64,000 bases of DNA from Buddleja alternifolia (GCA_019426215.1 CM033402.1:23880104-23944103), one strand, 5' to 3'; shown: positions 21,593-34,090, numbered from the stretch's first letter. Numbers and translations are program-made. Notes: generated by a model from the sequence alone, not told the origin.

Positions 21593-22311
21593 TCAGATAA
21601 AGGAGTAATCGGGAGAGCCCCTAAAAATCACCTCAAAAGGAGACCTATGGTGAAGAAGAGGGGTAGGAAAACGATTAGTGAGATAAACGGCATTGAACAG
21701 GGCATCAACCCAAAAGGTGCGGGGAAGATGTGCAATAATAAGAATTGTTCTAATTAATTCAGAGATATGACGATGTTTCCATTCTGCTAACCCATTTTGC
21801 CGAGACGTGTAAAGGCACGACAAACAAAACTAAATAACAGAGGTAGCAAATAGGTTGTAAAACTGCACATTATAAAACTCACGACCACCATCACTTTGAA
21901 AAGATTTTATTTTTGTTGAGAAAGATTTTCAATTAGAGTTTTCAAATTATAAAAATGATTGAACACTTCAGACTTATGACGCATAGGGTGACACCAAGAG
22001 AAATGAGTAACATCATCTATAAATATAACATTATAATGAAAACCACTAGTAGATAAAATAGGTGAAGTCCAAACATCAGAATGTATCAAAACAAAAGGCG
22101 CAGAGCTATGCTTTTCAATAGGTTGAAAAAGTTAGCTTGTGCGACCGACCCAACTGACAATGAGAAAAAAAAGAAACAGTACATTTTTAAAATTCAAAGA
22201 ACCACTATGACAGAAATTTTGAAAAATAGAAAGACTGAGATGGCCCAGTCAACGATGCCAAATATCGCCAGAAACTGTGCGAACGACAAGAGCACTGGAA
22301 GTTGGCGACAC
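21593..22311 (-). pseudogene. Copia element F: integrase, truncated by the A0 LTR
   Basis: 21,593-21,823 reads SCLYTSRQNGLAEWKHRHI ... LPRTFWVDALFNAVYLTNR, the end of the DDE core (Glu retained in LAEWKHR). 21,907-22,089 reads IHSDVWTSP and FIDDVTHFSW. Upstream, up to 22,311, SGDIWHRRLGH is the integrase zinc region start. The element stops there because the A0 LTR begins at 22,312. The gag and 5' LTR of F are not found in the window. Confidence 0.75.
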
Positions 22312-23898
22312 TGTTAGGTATATGCCCTAGATGCCAAATTAGGACAAATAGATTGTATAGGATATCTAATTATGTTGTACGAATTTATCATTAATAAAAT
22401 CCATTTATTCTTTCTTCATATAAAACTTCATGACATTATGAAGTATTGAATGAGTAGTCCATGTGTATCAAGGTAGACTCTTCGCCCTTTATGCAATAAA
22501 AAAGTGGCACGGGGAGAGTCTGATACCTAATCACTTGAAAGGGTTCGCAAGTCATGGAATCTTAATTGGGCATTAAGATTCGAGTTGTATGACACATGCT
22601 CTGAGAAAGAGTTCCAATCGAATACTATGGGATAAGTGAGAGCACATGTCATCGATAAACCAATACAATTGATATATTCGAACACGGCTTGTAGTTATCC
22701 GATCACATGGGTATTTACTCAGTGACTGTAAATGATTGGATTACTGATCATAATAGTATGCGTGAGCCTTAGACCTGAGGGGTCATGATCAGTGTACTTA
22801 TGATGTTGAATCTATTACTAGAGTAGTTAGGCCCAAATCATCCTTTGATGGGGCAGACCTCAAAGTGCGATCTCAATGAGTCAAGTAGCACATGTGAAAT
22901 GATCGCCAAGATGGGATTCACTGTCTTGATAGTAAATGAGAAAGTATTTTGTGCGATCATAGGCAAATGAAATTATAAGTCTTTGTCCAAAGCAATGAAA
23001 CTAACTCATTTAAGACATGGAGGGTAGTTTGGTAATTTCATTATGCTATGATCTAATGCACAGTATCAAGTATTGTGAGTTTGACATAAACCATGACTCT
23101 CACTTGATCGGGATACGTCAGTGAAGGGCTTATACTCATACGTTATTTATGATCCAGAGGTTTGTAAATGATGCAATCATTTTGTACTCGATTAGGCTTA
23201 TGATGTGAGTCCACGGGACTGGCTAAGTGATACTCACATCCTTTGGTATCCTCTCATTGCCAATCCAGACGAACCTAAAGAGTCACGATATAAGAAATAA
23301 GCAGGATATCTTTTTTGTGTAAATAATTTATCTTTTAGAAAGACAAATTAAATTGGATGGATTGATTTAATTGATAAATCATTAATTTAAATGTTTAATT
23401 AGATAAATTATTTGAATTTAATTAATTAATTATATATATTTATTTGAATTGGGTTTAAATTAAATATATATATTAAAAGATGGATTAAGTTGGCTGGGCC
23501 AACTTAGCCCATCATAGGCGTCCACCAAGGGCCTAGGAGGTGCTCCACACAGGTTTAGGGTTTGAGGATTATTTAATCCCCAAACTGACAAGCTAAACCT
23601 AACCCTAGAATACAATACACAAAAAGAAGGAAAAATCCTCTCCCCTTCTCTATCTAGCCGTCCTCTCACATTCAAAGGAGGGTTTCGGGGATCTTTGGAG
23701 GCTTGTTTCGCGTGAAGCTTTAAAGACAGGAATTCGACGAAAGTTGCTGTTACTCGAATCGCAGAATAACGAATCGATAAAGTATTTGATTTCGTTAATT
23801 TTGTAAAACCTTGAAAATCATCAAACCCACGTTAAAGTGATTCGACTTTAGGAATCCTTTGAATTTCCACTGCGTTTTTTGTTCATAGATTCCTAATA
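22312..23898 (+). repeat. Copia subfamily A LTR (A0), 1587 bp, 5' position
   Basis: It starts TGTTAGGTATATGCCCTAGATGCC and ends ATTCCTAATA (canonical ATTCCTAACA), then a PBS. It interrupts element F. A TATA-rich segment near 23,430-23,490 may hold the promoter. Divergence from other A LTRs looks high, so it is old. Confidence 0.88.
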
Positions 23899-24246
23899 AT
23901 GGTATCAGAGCTGACTTTAACGCGTTTGATATTTTTGCGTGTGAAATTATGTTGGCTATTTTAATTTGGAATTAAAATCTGAATTTTTGCATAATTTATA
24001 TATGATAATAAATCTGAAAATTTGAAATCCATATTCACCTCGAAATTGTCACCGATAAGCCACCGTAGTGCCGCCAGGGGAGTGTCTCCACCGGCGACGC
24101 TAATAGAAGCAACGCCGCTGCTGTACGGTATTGAAAAGTAAAAAAGAAAAAAGAGGTGGCAGGGCTGAACAGACGGCAAAGGGGCGGACACTACCGCCCC
24201 AGCAAAACAGTTGTTGGCTTGGCCCAGCACACGGATACGGTGCTGG
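23899..24246 (+). other. A0 PBS and start of leader, cut by B1 insertion
   Basis: ATGGTATCAGAGCTGAC follows the LTR, an initiator-Met PBS with one change. The leader matches 29,888-30,220 in A1, including the GC-rich palindromic part, and stops at 24,246, where the B1 LTR begins after GCTGG. Confidence 0.8.
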
Positions 24247-25986
24247 TGTTAGTATTATGCCCTAAGATACAGTAGAGGATAGTACGAATAGGGCATCTAT
24301 CTTGTATTGAACTTAAATATTATTTATAATAAAATGCATTATTTAAGTTTTCACTTAATTCTTATCTGCATCTATAAGTTGTGTTAAACATTTTGTCCAT
24401 GTTTTCAGTGCAATCCCTCTACTTCCTATGGGATAGGAAAAGTGACACTAGAGAGATCGATCTTGATTACTAAAACAAGTTCGCAAGTAAAATGAAGTCT
24501 TTAATGGACAAATAAGACTTTGAATGCTTGTACAATCTTAGCTCCGACATGGGAGTGCCAGTCTAGTATCATGGGATGATAGGAGATTAAGATTGTAGGC
24601 ACATCAGTGGAACTGATATGCTCGAACACGGCTCGCATCGGTTCCGTAACATTGGTTTTCACTCTATATGACTGTCAATGATGGAACTGATTATACGTAA
24701 TAGGTATATGTGAACCTTTGACCTAAAGTATCAGGCTGAAGATGCACTTGTGACGTCAAGTCTTTCACTAGAGTAGTTAGACCCAATCCACCCGTTAGTG
24801 GGGTCAACCTCGAAATGCGGACTTAATGGGCAAGTGGTAATCTTAGCAAATATCTAAGAGGGATTTGTTCTCTCATAAGTGAATGAGAATGTACCCTATG
24901 TAATTACAGATAAATAGAGATCAAAGTCTTTGGCCAAAGCAAACAAGACGATTGTGCTAGGCACCAAATCGATCTCAATGATCTCATATTATTTTAATTT
25001 ATACATATGGTCAAGTCCAATGAGTTTGACATAACCATGACTCTCACTTGACCGGGGAACGTGAACGAAGGGTTTATACATACACGGTACTTACGATTGA
25101 AAGGTTGTGGAATGATCCATTCCTTCGTATTTTATTTGGGGTACGAAGTGGGCTACATGACTGGCTAAGTGTTACCCACTTCCTTTGGTTACTGCCAAAT
25201 GAAACGAACCTAAAGAATCGCACTAAAGAATTGATGAAGAAAATTGAAAATGGGATTTTCTATTTTATATTTTATTTTGGAGAGATTTAATTTATTGGAC
25301 AAGTTGAATAATTAATTGCTTATTGGATAAGATTAATTATTAATTAATTTCTTAGAGAAATATATTAATGAATTAATTTATCTAATTAATGTTATTATTT
25401 AATTAAGATATTTATTTATTGGATAAAATAAATAATTAATTGAATAAAGAAATTAACAAAACAAAAGAATTTCGGGCCCTCGCCCATTAGGCTAGGTTGG
25501 ATGATCAAATTGGTCTCTTTTGTTTTGTTTTAGTCAATAAGTCATTGAGTTATAAAAGGGCTCGTTTGACTTTAACCTAAAAAAGGTGAATACATTACAT
25601 GAATTGTAACTTTCCAAAGAATAGAAGAAGAAAAATATCCTCCCTCTCTATACACCAAAGCCGTCGCCCCTATAGAGAACAAGAAGGGAATTTTTCATCA
25701 TCAATTTGCGCGTGATAATTTAGAGGCAACGTGATTCGTTGTTGGATTCATCTACAACTTTAAGAATTGAAGAACACGAGGGTTGAAGAATTCAAGAAGT
25801 TCATCAATCTAAAGTTTAAAAGAAGAATTGGATTCTTCTACCACCTCGCTCCAACCGGTAAGTCGGATTTACTCGTTATTGCAAGTTTGAGATTCAATTA
25901 TGCGAATTAGAGTACAATTTTGGGTTTTTAATTAAATTTTTGAAATCCTTCTACCGCGTGTATGTGTTTTTACGCGAAACCCAACA
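24247..25986 (+). repeat. Copia subfamily B LTR (B1), 1740 bp, 5' position
   Basis: It starts TGTTAGTATTATGCCC and ends CGCGAAACCCAACA. It differs from A LTRs but shares their layout. It carries TATAAAAGG at 25,551. It lies inside the A0 leader. No matching B 3' LTR follows; the element runs into an A-type tail and LTR instead. Confidence 0.88.
25551..25558 (+). promoter_or_regulatory. TATA box in the B1 LTR
   Basis: TATAAAAG within GAGTTATAAAAGGGCTCG, about 435 bases before the LTR end. This is a plausible core promoter. In B2 the same region is missing through a deletion of roughly 290 bp. Confidence 0.6.
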
Positions 25987-28139
25987 GTAGTATTAGGGTC
26001 AATCTCTGATTTGCATATTTGATCTCCTTTACGTGATTTAAGAATTGCAAGTTATGTATTTTTTGAAGCATGTTTGTATGTTTTCTTAAATCTGCGTTTT
26101 ATGGTTTTTTGCCTAGAATTTGTTGGTTTTTAGTTATTGTAAATTTGAGAATTTTTGATGATATTGAAAATCGAAAAATACCGAGGAAACACGTGGCTCG
26201 AAAGCCCCGAAAGAAACGCTCGCAGCACTGCGCGCGCACTGTTCACATGGCCAAGCCATGTGGCCTGGTCCACCCAGTCACGGCCCGTCGAGCCGTGTGC
26301 GTGGCCCGATGGGTCGTATGTTTGACACCCAATTTGTTGAACCGGGTCTTGGATTCGGGTTTTAAAATGGGCTATGTTTGGGTCGAAATATATATTTAGG
26401 TTTTGGGTGATTTTAATTAATTGGGTGGATCAAAAGGATGATGACCCGAATAATTTAAATCAAGCTCAATTAAAAATTATCCAATTTTGATTTGTTAATT
26501 AATTTGGACTTAATCTAATTAAATCTAAATGAGCCAATTAGATTGGTGATTTTGACTTATATTAAATTTAGCCCAATAAGAAATTAATAAAGCGTGCATG
26601 TTATTCTTATTAATTATTTTGAGCCCAATTAAATTGAATCCAAGTGGACCAAAATGATGGTGACTTGGGTTTGATGAAATCGAGCCCAATCAGATTAATT
26701 GGAATATAATATTTAATTAGACTTAATTAATTATTTTTCTTAGAGATTAATAAATAATTTATGGATTAAATATAATTATTTTTTCTCAACCTAGAAATTA
26801 CTTAATTTTGAATAAGAAATATAAATTATTTTTCTTAGAGATTAATAATTAATTTTTTGATCAAATAAAAGTATTTCCAATAATAGATGTCTTTAAATCA
26901 TAATAAAATAAAATAGAATTCCATATTTTATGTATTCTATTAGTAGGACTAATATTATTTTAATTAAAGGTAGATGTATTTAATTTTAATTTCGTACATC
27001 TAAGTCATCTAGTTCGACTAAAATGATTTTAATTGAAATAGTGAATGTATAAAACATTGGGAATTTTATAAAGGACTTTTTAGTTGGACTAAAATTTTAA
27101 TAATCAACATAAGTGATTTAATATTGCGAGCATGTATTAAATGCTGCGAGCATGTATTAATTGGTGTGAGCATGTCTTATGTGATTGTAACACTAATCAT
27201 GGACTTAGGATTATATGTTTCACCTTTAATTTTATGGGTTATCAAATTTGAAGCTATTTATTATGTTTTTTGAAATAATGCATGAGTTGTTTTAGGAATC
27301 GAGATGAAATGGTTCAAAATTGATAAAATCAAAAGGCCCATGAATGTTTAATAGGTTTAATCTATGTTTTTTTGATGGCCCATTGACTCGGGTCCTCTAG
27401 TAAAAGTCCATGATCAAGTGGTGGATTTATTTATTTAAATTCCATAATTATTTATATTGAAAGGCATGATTATTAGCAGTATTTTTATGCATGATCAATA
27501 TAGAATAAAAGCGTTATATAAATTGAATAATGTGCAAAGTGAGACCAAAACCTTTTGACGATTTAAATTCTCCCAAATAAATAATACCGAGTTAGAAAAG
27601 GATGTGTGACATCCTCTCCCTCCACTAAGCTTTCTAAAGTTAAAATTACTATAAATGTATAATGCTTCCCAGTTATGGGGGTTATGCATTTAGAAATAAT
27701 TTGAAATTTTATGAAGTGCATGAAATGCCTTAATCGAAGCATATTTCACCCCAAAAACCTGTTCGGTTGCAAGATGAAATTCAAATGTTAGATTATAGGA
27801 GTTAGTGGGAATGAACTCGGGTAGTTCACGAGCTTAGAAACCTGTTCGGTTGCAGTTTGGTGAACTATGGGGAAAGGTATTGAAATGTTTATTGCATAAA
27901 TTGATATTAGATATCACCTCAAATAATTAATGGGCCAGAAACCGATTAGGTTGCAACCCATTAAGTTAATTGAGGACCTCAATACCCGCTGTGGAATCGA
28001 TGCCAATGATGATTCCCAATTTTCACATGGGAGTGTGGGATTCGAAAAATGCAGTGGGAGCCAAGATAAATTTTAAGTCCTTAATTTTTCTTGGTTAAGT
28101 CAAAACAAGTAATATAATAAATCTGGTTTATTTCTGCAG
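25987..28139 (+). other. B1 PBS and long leader
   Basis: GTAGTATTAGGGTC is a decayed form of the GTGGTATCAGAGTC PBS seen intact in B2. The leader is about 2.15 kb, AT-rich, with a GC-rich palindromic patch near 26,240-26,320 and recurring GAGCCCAATTA motifs. It ends in CTGCAGT at 28,140, the sequence that normally lies just before the gag ATG. It contains the hairpin series listed separately. The 109-codon open frame at 26,070-26,399 is not supported as a gene. Confidence 0.75.
27600..27964 (+). promoter_or_regulatory. Four-hairpin RNA structure in the B1 leader
   Basis: H0: GGATGT/ACATCC with a 3-nt loop (27,600-27,614). H1: ATTTCA/TGAAAT (27,743-27,780). H2: TAGTTCAC/GTGAACTA (27,822-27,867). 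H3: TTAATGGG/CCCATTAA (27,927-27,964). All stems are perfect. The loops of H1-H3 each hold an AACCTGTTCGGTTGCA-like motif that can itself fold (AACC/GGTT). The same series at nearly the same spacing occurs in A1, B2 and C. Confidence 0.8.
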
Positions 28140-28265
28140 TTATCTTCAGCAGACAACGTAGCTGATCCACTCACTAAGCCACTGGCGCAGGCGGTACTAG
28201 AGCAACATCTTGAGAAGATGGGTATTAGATACCATAGCAATTGACATTAAATGCAAGTGGGAGAT
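28140..28265 (+). pseudogene. Subfamily A pol tail (RNase H end) fused to the B1 leader
   Basis: It reads SSADNVADPLTKPLAQAVLEQ, the last codons of A-type RNase H, then the PPT AAGTGGGAGAT. It joins the B1 leader at CTGCAGT, so gag and almost all of pol are absent. The A-type counterpart has GTGCAGAAAATAGCC at this place; the shared TGCAG suggests a microhomology join. Confidence 0.8.
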
Positions 28266-29887
28266 GGTTAAGTATATGCCTTAGATGCCAATGAGAACAA
28301 ACAGATTGTATAGGGTATCCAATTATGTTGTACGGACTTATCTTTAATAAGGGCCTTTATCCTTTTGTTCATATAAAAGCTTGGAATTAGTAAGTATTGA
28401 ACAAGTAGTCCATGTGTATTGAGGTTGACTCTTCGCCCTTTATGGAATAAAAAAGTGGCCAAGGAAGAGTCTGACTCCTGATCACTTAAGAGGGTTCGCA
28501 AGTCAAGAAATCTTAATTGGGCATTAAAATTCGACTTGTATGATACATGCTCTGACAAAAAGTGTCAATCGAACACTATGGGATAGTGAGAACATGTGTC
28601 ACAAATATACCAATGGAATTGATATATTCGAACACGGCTCGCAATAATCTGATCACATGAGTATTTACTCAGTGATTATCATTGATTGGATTACTGATCA
28701 TAATAGTATGTGTGAGCCTTAGACCTGAGGGGTCATGATCAATGTACTTGTATAGTTGAATCTATTACTAGAGTAGTTAGGCCCAAATCACCCTTTGGTG
28801 TAGCCGACCTTGAAGTGCGATCTCAGTGAGTCAAGTAGCAATTGTGAAGTGATCGCCAAGATGGGATTCACTGTCTCGATAGTAAACGAGAAAGTATCTT
28901 GTGCGATCTAAGGCAAATGAAATTATAAGTTTTTGGCCAAAGCAATGAAACTAACTCATGTAAGACATGGAGGGTAGCTTGGTAATTTCATTATGCTATG
29001 ATTTAATGCACAGTATCAAGTTTAGTGAGTTTAACATATACCATGACTCTTACTTGATCGTGATACGTCAGTGAAGGGTTTATACACAACAGTATTTATG
29101 GTCTAGAGGTTTGTATATGATTCGTTCATTTCGTACTCCATTGGGTTACGATGTGAATCCACGGGACTGGCTAGGTGACACTCAAATCCTATGATAATTC
29201 CTCTCATTGCCAATTGAGACGAACCTAAAGAGTCGTGCTATAAGAAATGAATAGGATGTCCTTTTGTGTTCATCTTTTAGAAAGATAAAATTAATTGGAC
29301 GGATTGATTTAATGGTAAATCAATAAATTAAATATTTAATTTATGCAGATTAAATTAAATTATTTAAGTAAAGAATTAATTAATTATATATGTATTTTGG
29401 ATTTAAATAGGATTTAAATTAAATATATATTAAAAGGTGGACTAAGTTGACCGAGCCAACTTAAGCTCACCTTGACCATCCATGGATCCCTAAGGGGCGG
29501 CCACAAGGAGTCCAAAGGAGGTCTCCTACTTGTCGCATAATTCAAGAGAGATATAGATATCTCCAACCGTAACAAGACTCCTAACCCTAATTGCATAACA
29601 CAAAAAGAACGAAACTCCTATCCCTAATCCTCTCTCTAGCCGTCCACCACCACCACGAGGAGAGTTTTATGGGGATCTTTCGTAGGCTCGTTTCACGTGA
29701 ATCTTTGGAGAAAAGTAATCTAGGAGATTTGTTGTTACGCGAATTCAAGAAAACGAAATGGAAAAGGTACTCAATTTCGTTTAATTTGTGTAAAACCTTT
29801 GAAAATCATCAAACCACGTTAAAGTGATTCGACTCTAGGAATCCTCAATTCTTCCGCTGCGTTTTTCACTCAGAAGGATTCCTAACA
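28266..29887 (+). repeat. Copia subfamily A LTR (shared between B1/A fusion and A1), 1622 bp
   Basis: It starts GGTTAAGTATATGCC (canonical TGTTAGG, first base changed) and ends GGATTCCTAACA. A PPT and pol tail precede it, and a PBS and leader follow it. It therefore acts as 3' LTR of the deleted copy and as 5' LTR of A1. TATA-rich sequence near 29,385-29,435 may be the promoter. Confidence 0.88.
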
Positions 29888-30195
29888 GTGGTATCAGAGC
29901 CGACTTTAACGCATTTGATGATTTTTTGCGTTTGAAATTATGTTGGCGAATTTGGAATTTAAAAATTTGACTTTTGCATGTTTAATATTTTATAAAAATC
30001 TGAACTTTTGAAAATCTTTATTGCCTCGAAATCATTGCCAAATATATTCTGTAGTGCCGCCATAGTGCTGCTGGCAACGCTAATGGCAGCAGAGCAGTTG
30101 CACGTTTTGAACGTGGTGCTGCTGTACGATATTCTGGAAAAAAAATAGGAAAAGGGGTGGCGGCGCTGTCTGGTGAAACACTGCCCCAGTTCCTA

Positions 30196-30347
30196 TGTTG
30201 GGCTTGGCCAAGCACCAGCACACACGGTGTTGGGCTAAGCCCAGCAATCCGCATGCTAGGCTAGGCCTAGTGCACGTGAACAGCGCTGAGCCTAGCCCAG
30301 CGCGTCTATGTGTGTGTGTGTCTTCGGGAAGCTGGGCCGAGCCCAAC
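30196..30347 (+). repeat. GC-rich imperfect palindrome array in the A1 leader
   Basis: Five imperfect palindromes follow each other, centred on GGCTTGGCC, TGGGCTAAGCCCA, GGCTAGGCCTAG, GCTGAGCCTAGC and TGGGCCGAGCCCA, about 28-35 bases apart. They contrast sharply with the AT-rich leader. Similar but different palindromes occur at the same place in B1 (about 26,240-26,320) and B2 (about 58,250-58,320). Confidence 0.7.
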
Positions 30348-31225
30348 GATTATTTATATATATATATATATATTTATATATTTAATATATTTATTTATAC
30401 ATATATATTAATAATTATTGGGTTTAACCCAATAGACAAATTTGACCCAGATTTGTCAATTCCCCCTTTTCCTAATAAAATTAACTTCGTTTTTCTAAAA
30501 TTAAATTAGATTTAATTAGTTAAATTGGATTTGACTTTTATAAATAAATATGATTTAATTATGTCATAAATTACTAGGAAATTAGTATATGAATCAAGAT
30601 GATTAAATAAATTGAATTTATTTTGGTTTGAGTTTGGTTTTTTCAAAATAACTAAGAATAAGTTAGACTTATTTCTTAAATAATAAATTGTATTTATTCT
30701 TTTTAAATTGAAATTAAATTCATCCTTTCGTAATTAAATTCGATTTTTTAATTATGAATTCTTTTTCTCTTTTAAAATAATGCCAACATAATTTTAAATA
30801 GTTTATTTACATGCTTCGATGTATGTTGTGGTGGATGCATCCCATGGACTTAGGGTTTTTACCGCTTTGTATTATCAAGGTTGTAATGGGCCGGTTAGTG
30901 CCCCCCAGTTTGTATTTTATTTTTGGTAGAATAATGTATAGGGTGCTTCTAAGTTATGTAATTAGAAGTAGGACCTTTCTAGAGCTTGGAGCCCAGAGCT
31001 TTTCAAGATTAGATTTGATATAGGCCCCTATCCCCCTGATTGATCTATTGGCTTAGATTAATCTAGAATGTCCATAGAATGAATGATGATAGAATAACTC
31101 AGTTTCTCTATTATTGCTTGGCTCAATTTGATTTATTCCACATATGCGCATAATAAATTAATGTGCAAAGTGAGACCTTACAAAATTAACAAAATCTCCT
31201 GAATTAAAGATACTAAGTAAGAAAA

Positions 31226-31598
31226 GGATATTGGATATCCTGGCTCTCCATCAAACTTTGAGAGACAGAATTATGAGTTGTGTATGACAGCATCCCGAGT
31301 AATGGGGGTTATGCACTAATTCATAATTCAAATCTCTGAAAGTGCATTTGATGCCATCGGTCGAAGCAAATCTCATCTCATACAACGTTACAAGTTGCAA
31401 GATTAGATTCAACTGTTAGATCGATAGGAGTTGATGGGAAAGTACTTAGATGGATCATCACCAATATTTTGTTACAGGCGGAGGCTAAGTGATCCATGAG
31501 CCAAAAGTAAGATTGAACCATCAGTTGGACAGATTGGTGTGGCACGCCACTTCAAGAATTCCAATGAGCCATATATCGTTATAGATTGCAGCTCATTG
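31226..31598 (+). promoter_or_regulatory. Four-hairpin RNA structure in the A1 leader
   Basis: H0: GGATAT/ATATCC with a 3-nt loop (31,226-31,240). H1: AATCTCATCT/AGATTAGATT, one mismatch (31,369-31,409). H2: ATGGATCA/TGATCCAT (31,450-31,497). H3: CAATGAGC/GCTCATTG (31,562-31,598). Loops hold CGTTACAAGTTGCA-like motifs. The stem sequences differ from B and C, but positions and pairing are kept. H3 ends 194 bases before the gag ATG. Confidence 0.82.
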
Positions 31599-31792
31599 AA
31601 AATTTTGAAGAACTCAATCACTCACTACGAAATCTATCCAACGAGATTTCCGTTCATTGTAGTGGGAGGGCAATGGTTCAAAAAATGTAGTGGGAGCCAA
31701 GTCAAACTAAAGTCCTAATTTTACTTGGGTACAACATAATCATCTAATGAAATCTAGGTTTATTTTCTGCAGTCATATATATCTCTCTCAAT

Positions 31793-32640
31793 ATGGTTAA
31801 TAACCCACTACCAGTTCTACTTGAAAAGAATGTCCTCACTGAACCTAACTTTCTTGACTGGCTCAGAAACCTATGGATTATACTTATCTTAGAGACACTA
31901 GGCTATGTACTCGAGGCCAACCGTCCTCCTGTCCCTAGGAATGATGACGATGAGGATGCGCATGAAAACTATAACACTTGGATCAAGGATGATATTTGTG
32001 TTAAAGGTTACATGCTCGACTCCATGAGCAATGATCTGTAGCGATCCCATGAGAACATAGATGATGCAAAGTCAATATTGTAGCATCTCAAGGAGCTATA
32101 TGGAGAGCGCAGTAGGACTGCTCGATATGACATATCGAGAGAGATCTTTGGAGCAAGAGTGGGACAAGATGAAGATGTGAGAACCCACGTCTTAAAAATG
32201 ATTTCCGTGATCAAGAGATTAGAAGCTCTCGACTTCACCATGGGTTTCCATCTTCAGACAGATCTCATTCTTCAGTCACTCCCTAAAACCTTTTCACAAT
32301 TTATTTTGAACTTCAACATGAATGACATTGAATGCACATTGGCTGGGCTGATGAACAAACTCTCAACTGCTCAGGGACAGATGAAGCCCAAGGGAAACGA
32401 AGTTACTTTAGCCATTACCACTGGGGCATCCAAGCCCTTTAGAAAAAGGAAAGGCAAAAAGCAATTGGGAGTGTCAAAGGCATCAAGTGACTTATGGAAA
32501 GTGTTCAAGGGAAAAGGTCTAAACAAGATAGACATATGTCTTCACTGCCGTGAGACGGGACACTGTAAACGTGATTGTCCCAAGCTGAAAGCCGAGATTG
32601 CTTCAGGTGTAGAACTTAATGTTTTAGAAACAAATTGTTC
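31793..32640 (+). pseudogene. gag: A1 gag with zinc knuckle, broken
   Basis: It starts MVNNPLPVLLEKNVLTEPNF, matching the B2 gag start MTNPLSILLEKNTLTGPNY. A stop after NDL at 32,039 breaks the frame; the second part is open from 32,159 (QDEDVRTHVLKMISVIKRLE) and carries the copia UBN2-type capsid region, then CLHCRETGHCKRDC, a good C-X2-C-X4-H-X4-C knuckle. It would form the particle core and bind RNA if intact. Confidence 0.85.
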
Positions 32641-34090
32641 TATTACTATTTTTTCTACTTCCTGGATTCTAGACTCTGGAGCTAGTGCTCACATATGCGT
32701 CTTGAATCAAGAGCTGGAAAGAAGTAAGAAGCTGGAGCATGGAGAAGTGATGATCAATGTTGGCAGCGGTCATAGTGTAGCAGCTACACACATTGGAACC
32801 ACTTCTATTAAATTATTATCTAGACATTTATTATTGTTAGACGATTGCCTTGTTTTACCTAATTGGCTTAAGAATATTGTTTCTACTCCTGTTTTAGTTA
32901 GGAGAGGTTATTTATTTTCCTTTGCAAACAATTCTTATGACATTTATTTTAGAAATGAATGCATTGGCAGTGCGTCTTTGATAAATGGTTTATATTATAT
33001 TAATGTCCAAAATAATTGCAATATTAATGCTATAACAAGAAAACACAATATGCATGATACAAACTTAAGACAACTGTGGCACTTAAGATTAGGTCATGTC
33101 GGGGAACATAGACTACATGAGTTAGAAAAGGATGCAGTCATAGACTCATTGGGGATCGGATCCCTATCCCACTTGTGAGTCTTGTATTCAAGTCAAGATG
33201 ACCAAATTCCCCTTCATAGGGAATTTTAAAAGAGCCTCTGAAGTCTTAAGATTGATTCATATAGATATGTGCGGCCCTTTTGGAAATGTGGCTCTGCGGT
33301 GGCCTTCAGTAGTTCATAACACTTATCGATGACCGTTCTAGGTATGGCTATGTATATTTGACGAAGTACAAGTCTGAATCACTTGAGAAATTCATTGAAT
33401 TCATGAATTTAGTCAAAAACCAAACCGATCATCATATTAAGGCACTTCGGTCTGACCACGGTGGTGAGTATATGAGTGTCGAATTTGACCAGTTCTTACG
33501 AGAACATGGCATACTGCTACAGCTTACCCATCCAGCCGCTCTACAATTAAATGGTGTAACAGAATGAAAGAATCAAACACTGTTGGACATGGTTCTATCC
33601 ATGCTCAGCTACAAGAATTTTCCCATTTCATTGTGGGGGCATGCGCTGCTCACATACTGAACAGATGTACCTCCAAATCAGTTCCTAAAACACCATATCA
33701 GATATGGCGTGGAAGGAAGCCTAATCTGAAACACATAAACATATGAGGTTGCCCAACTTATGTGAAAAGGACCAAGGCAGAGAAATTGGAGGCTAGGTCC
33801 TTGAAAGGACGATTCTTTGGTTATCCCGAGGATTTCATGGGATACCCATTCTACCTTCATGATGATCAAAGGATGATTGTAGCCTTACAGGCAATCTTTC
33901 TCGAAGAAGAATTCATTCGAGAACGTGGAGTAGAGAATTGTTCTAGAAGAACAAAATGAATCTCCTTTGGAAGACACAGTTCAAGAGACCCAACCTGAAC
34001 CGAAAATGACACAGCCATCAACGCGAAGGTTTACTAGAGTATCACCACCGCCTAAGAGATATGGTTATTTTCTAAAAGGAGAGCATAATT
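32641..34090 (+). pseudogene. A1 protease and integrase, broken
   Basis: WILDSGASAHIC gives the protease site (Asp-Ser-Gly intact). LWHLRLGHVGEHRL is the integrase zinc start; a frame change near 33,160 splits it from PTCESC. The core follows with HIDMCGPFG, ALRSDHGGEYMS and LQLNGVTE, then a TGA where copia has Arg or Gln. Further pieces are at 33,564-33,746 and 33,762-33,959. Catalytic Asp and Glu codons are visible but the frame is broken at least four times. Confidence 0.85.

Larger units (their letters stand above)
29888..31792 (+). other. A1 PBS and long leader
   Basis: The PBS GTGGTATCAGAGCC follows the LTR directly. The 1.9-kb leader starts with a segment shared with A0, then a GC-rich palindromic block (30,196-30,347), a TA repeat (about 30,355-30,372) and AT-rich sequence. 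The last 570 bases hold the hairpin series. It ends TCTGCAGTCATATATATCTCTCTCAAT just before the gag ATG at 31,793 (20-base limit: key parts CTGCAGT and CTCTCTC). The 104-codon open frame at 30,195-30,509 is not a supported gene. Confidence 0.8.

Noticed and set aside
26070..26399. 109-codon open frame in the B1 leader
   Set aside because: Not kept in B2 at the same place; GC-rich leader patch explains the open frame.
27743..27964. Hairpins as microRNA precursors, tRNAs or hammerhead ribozymes
   Set aside because: Stems of about 8 bp are too short for miRNA precursors, there is no cloverleaf, and no CTGATGA...GAAA hammerhead core is visible in the leaders.
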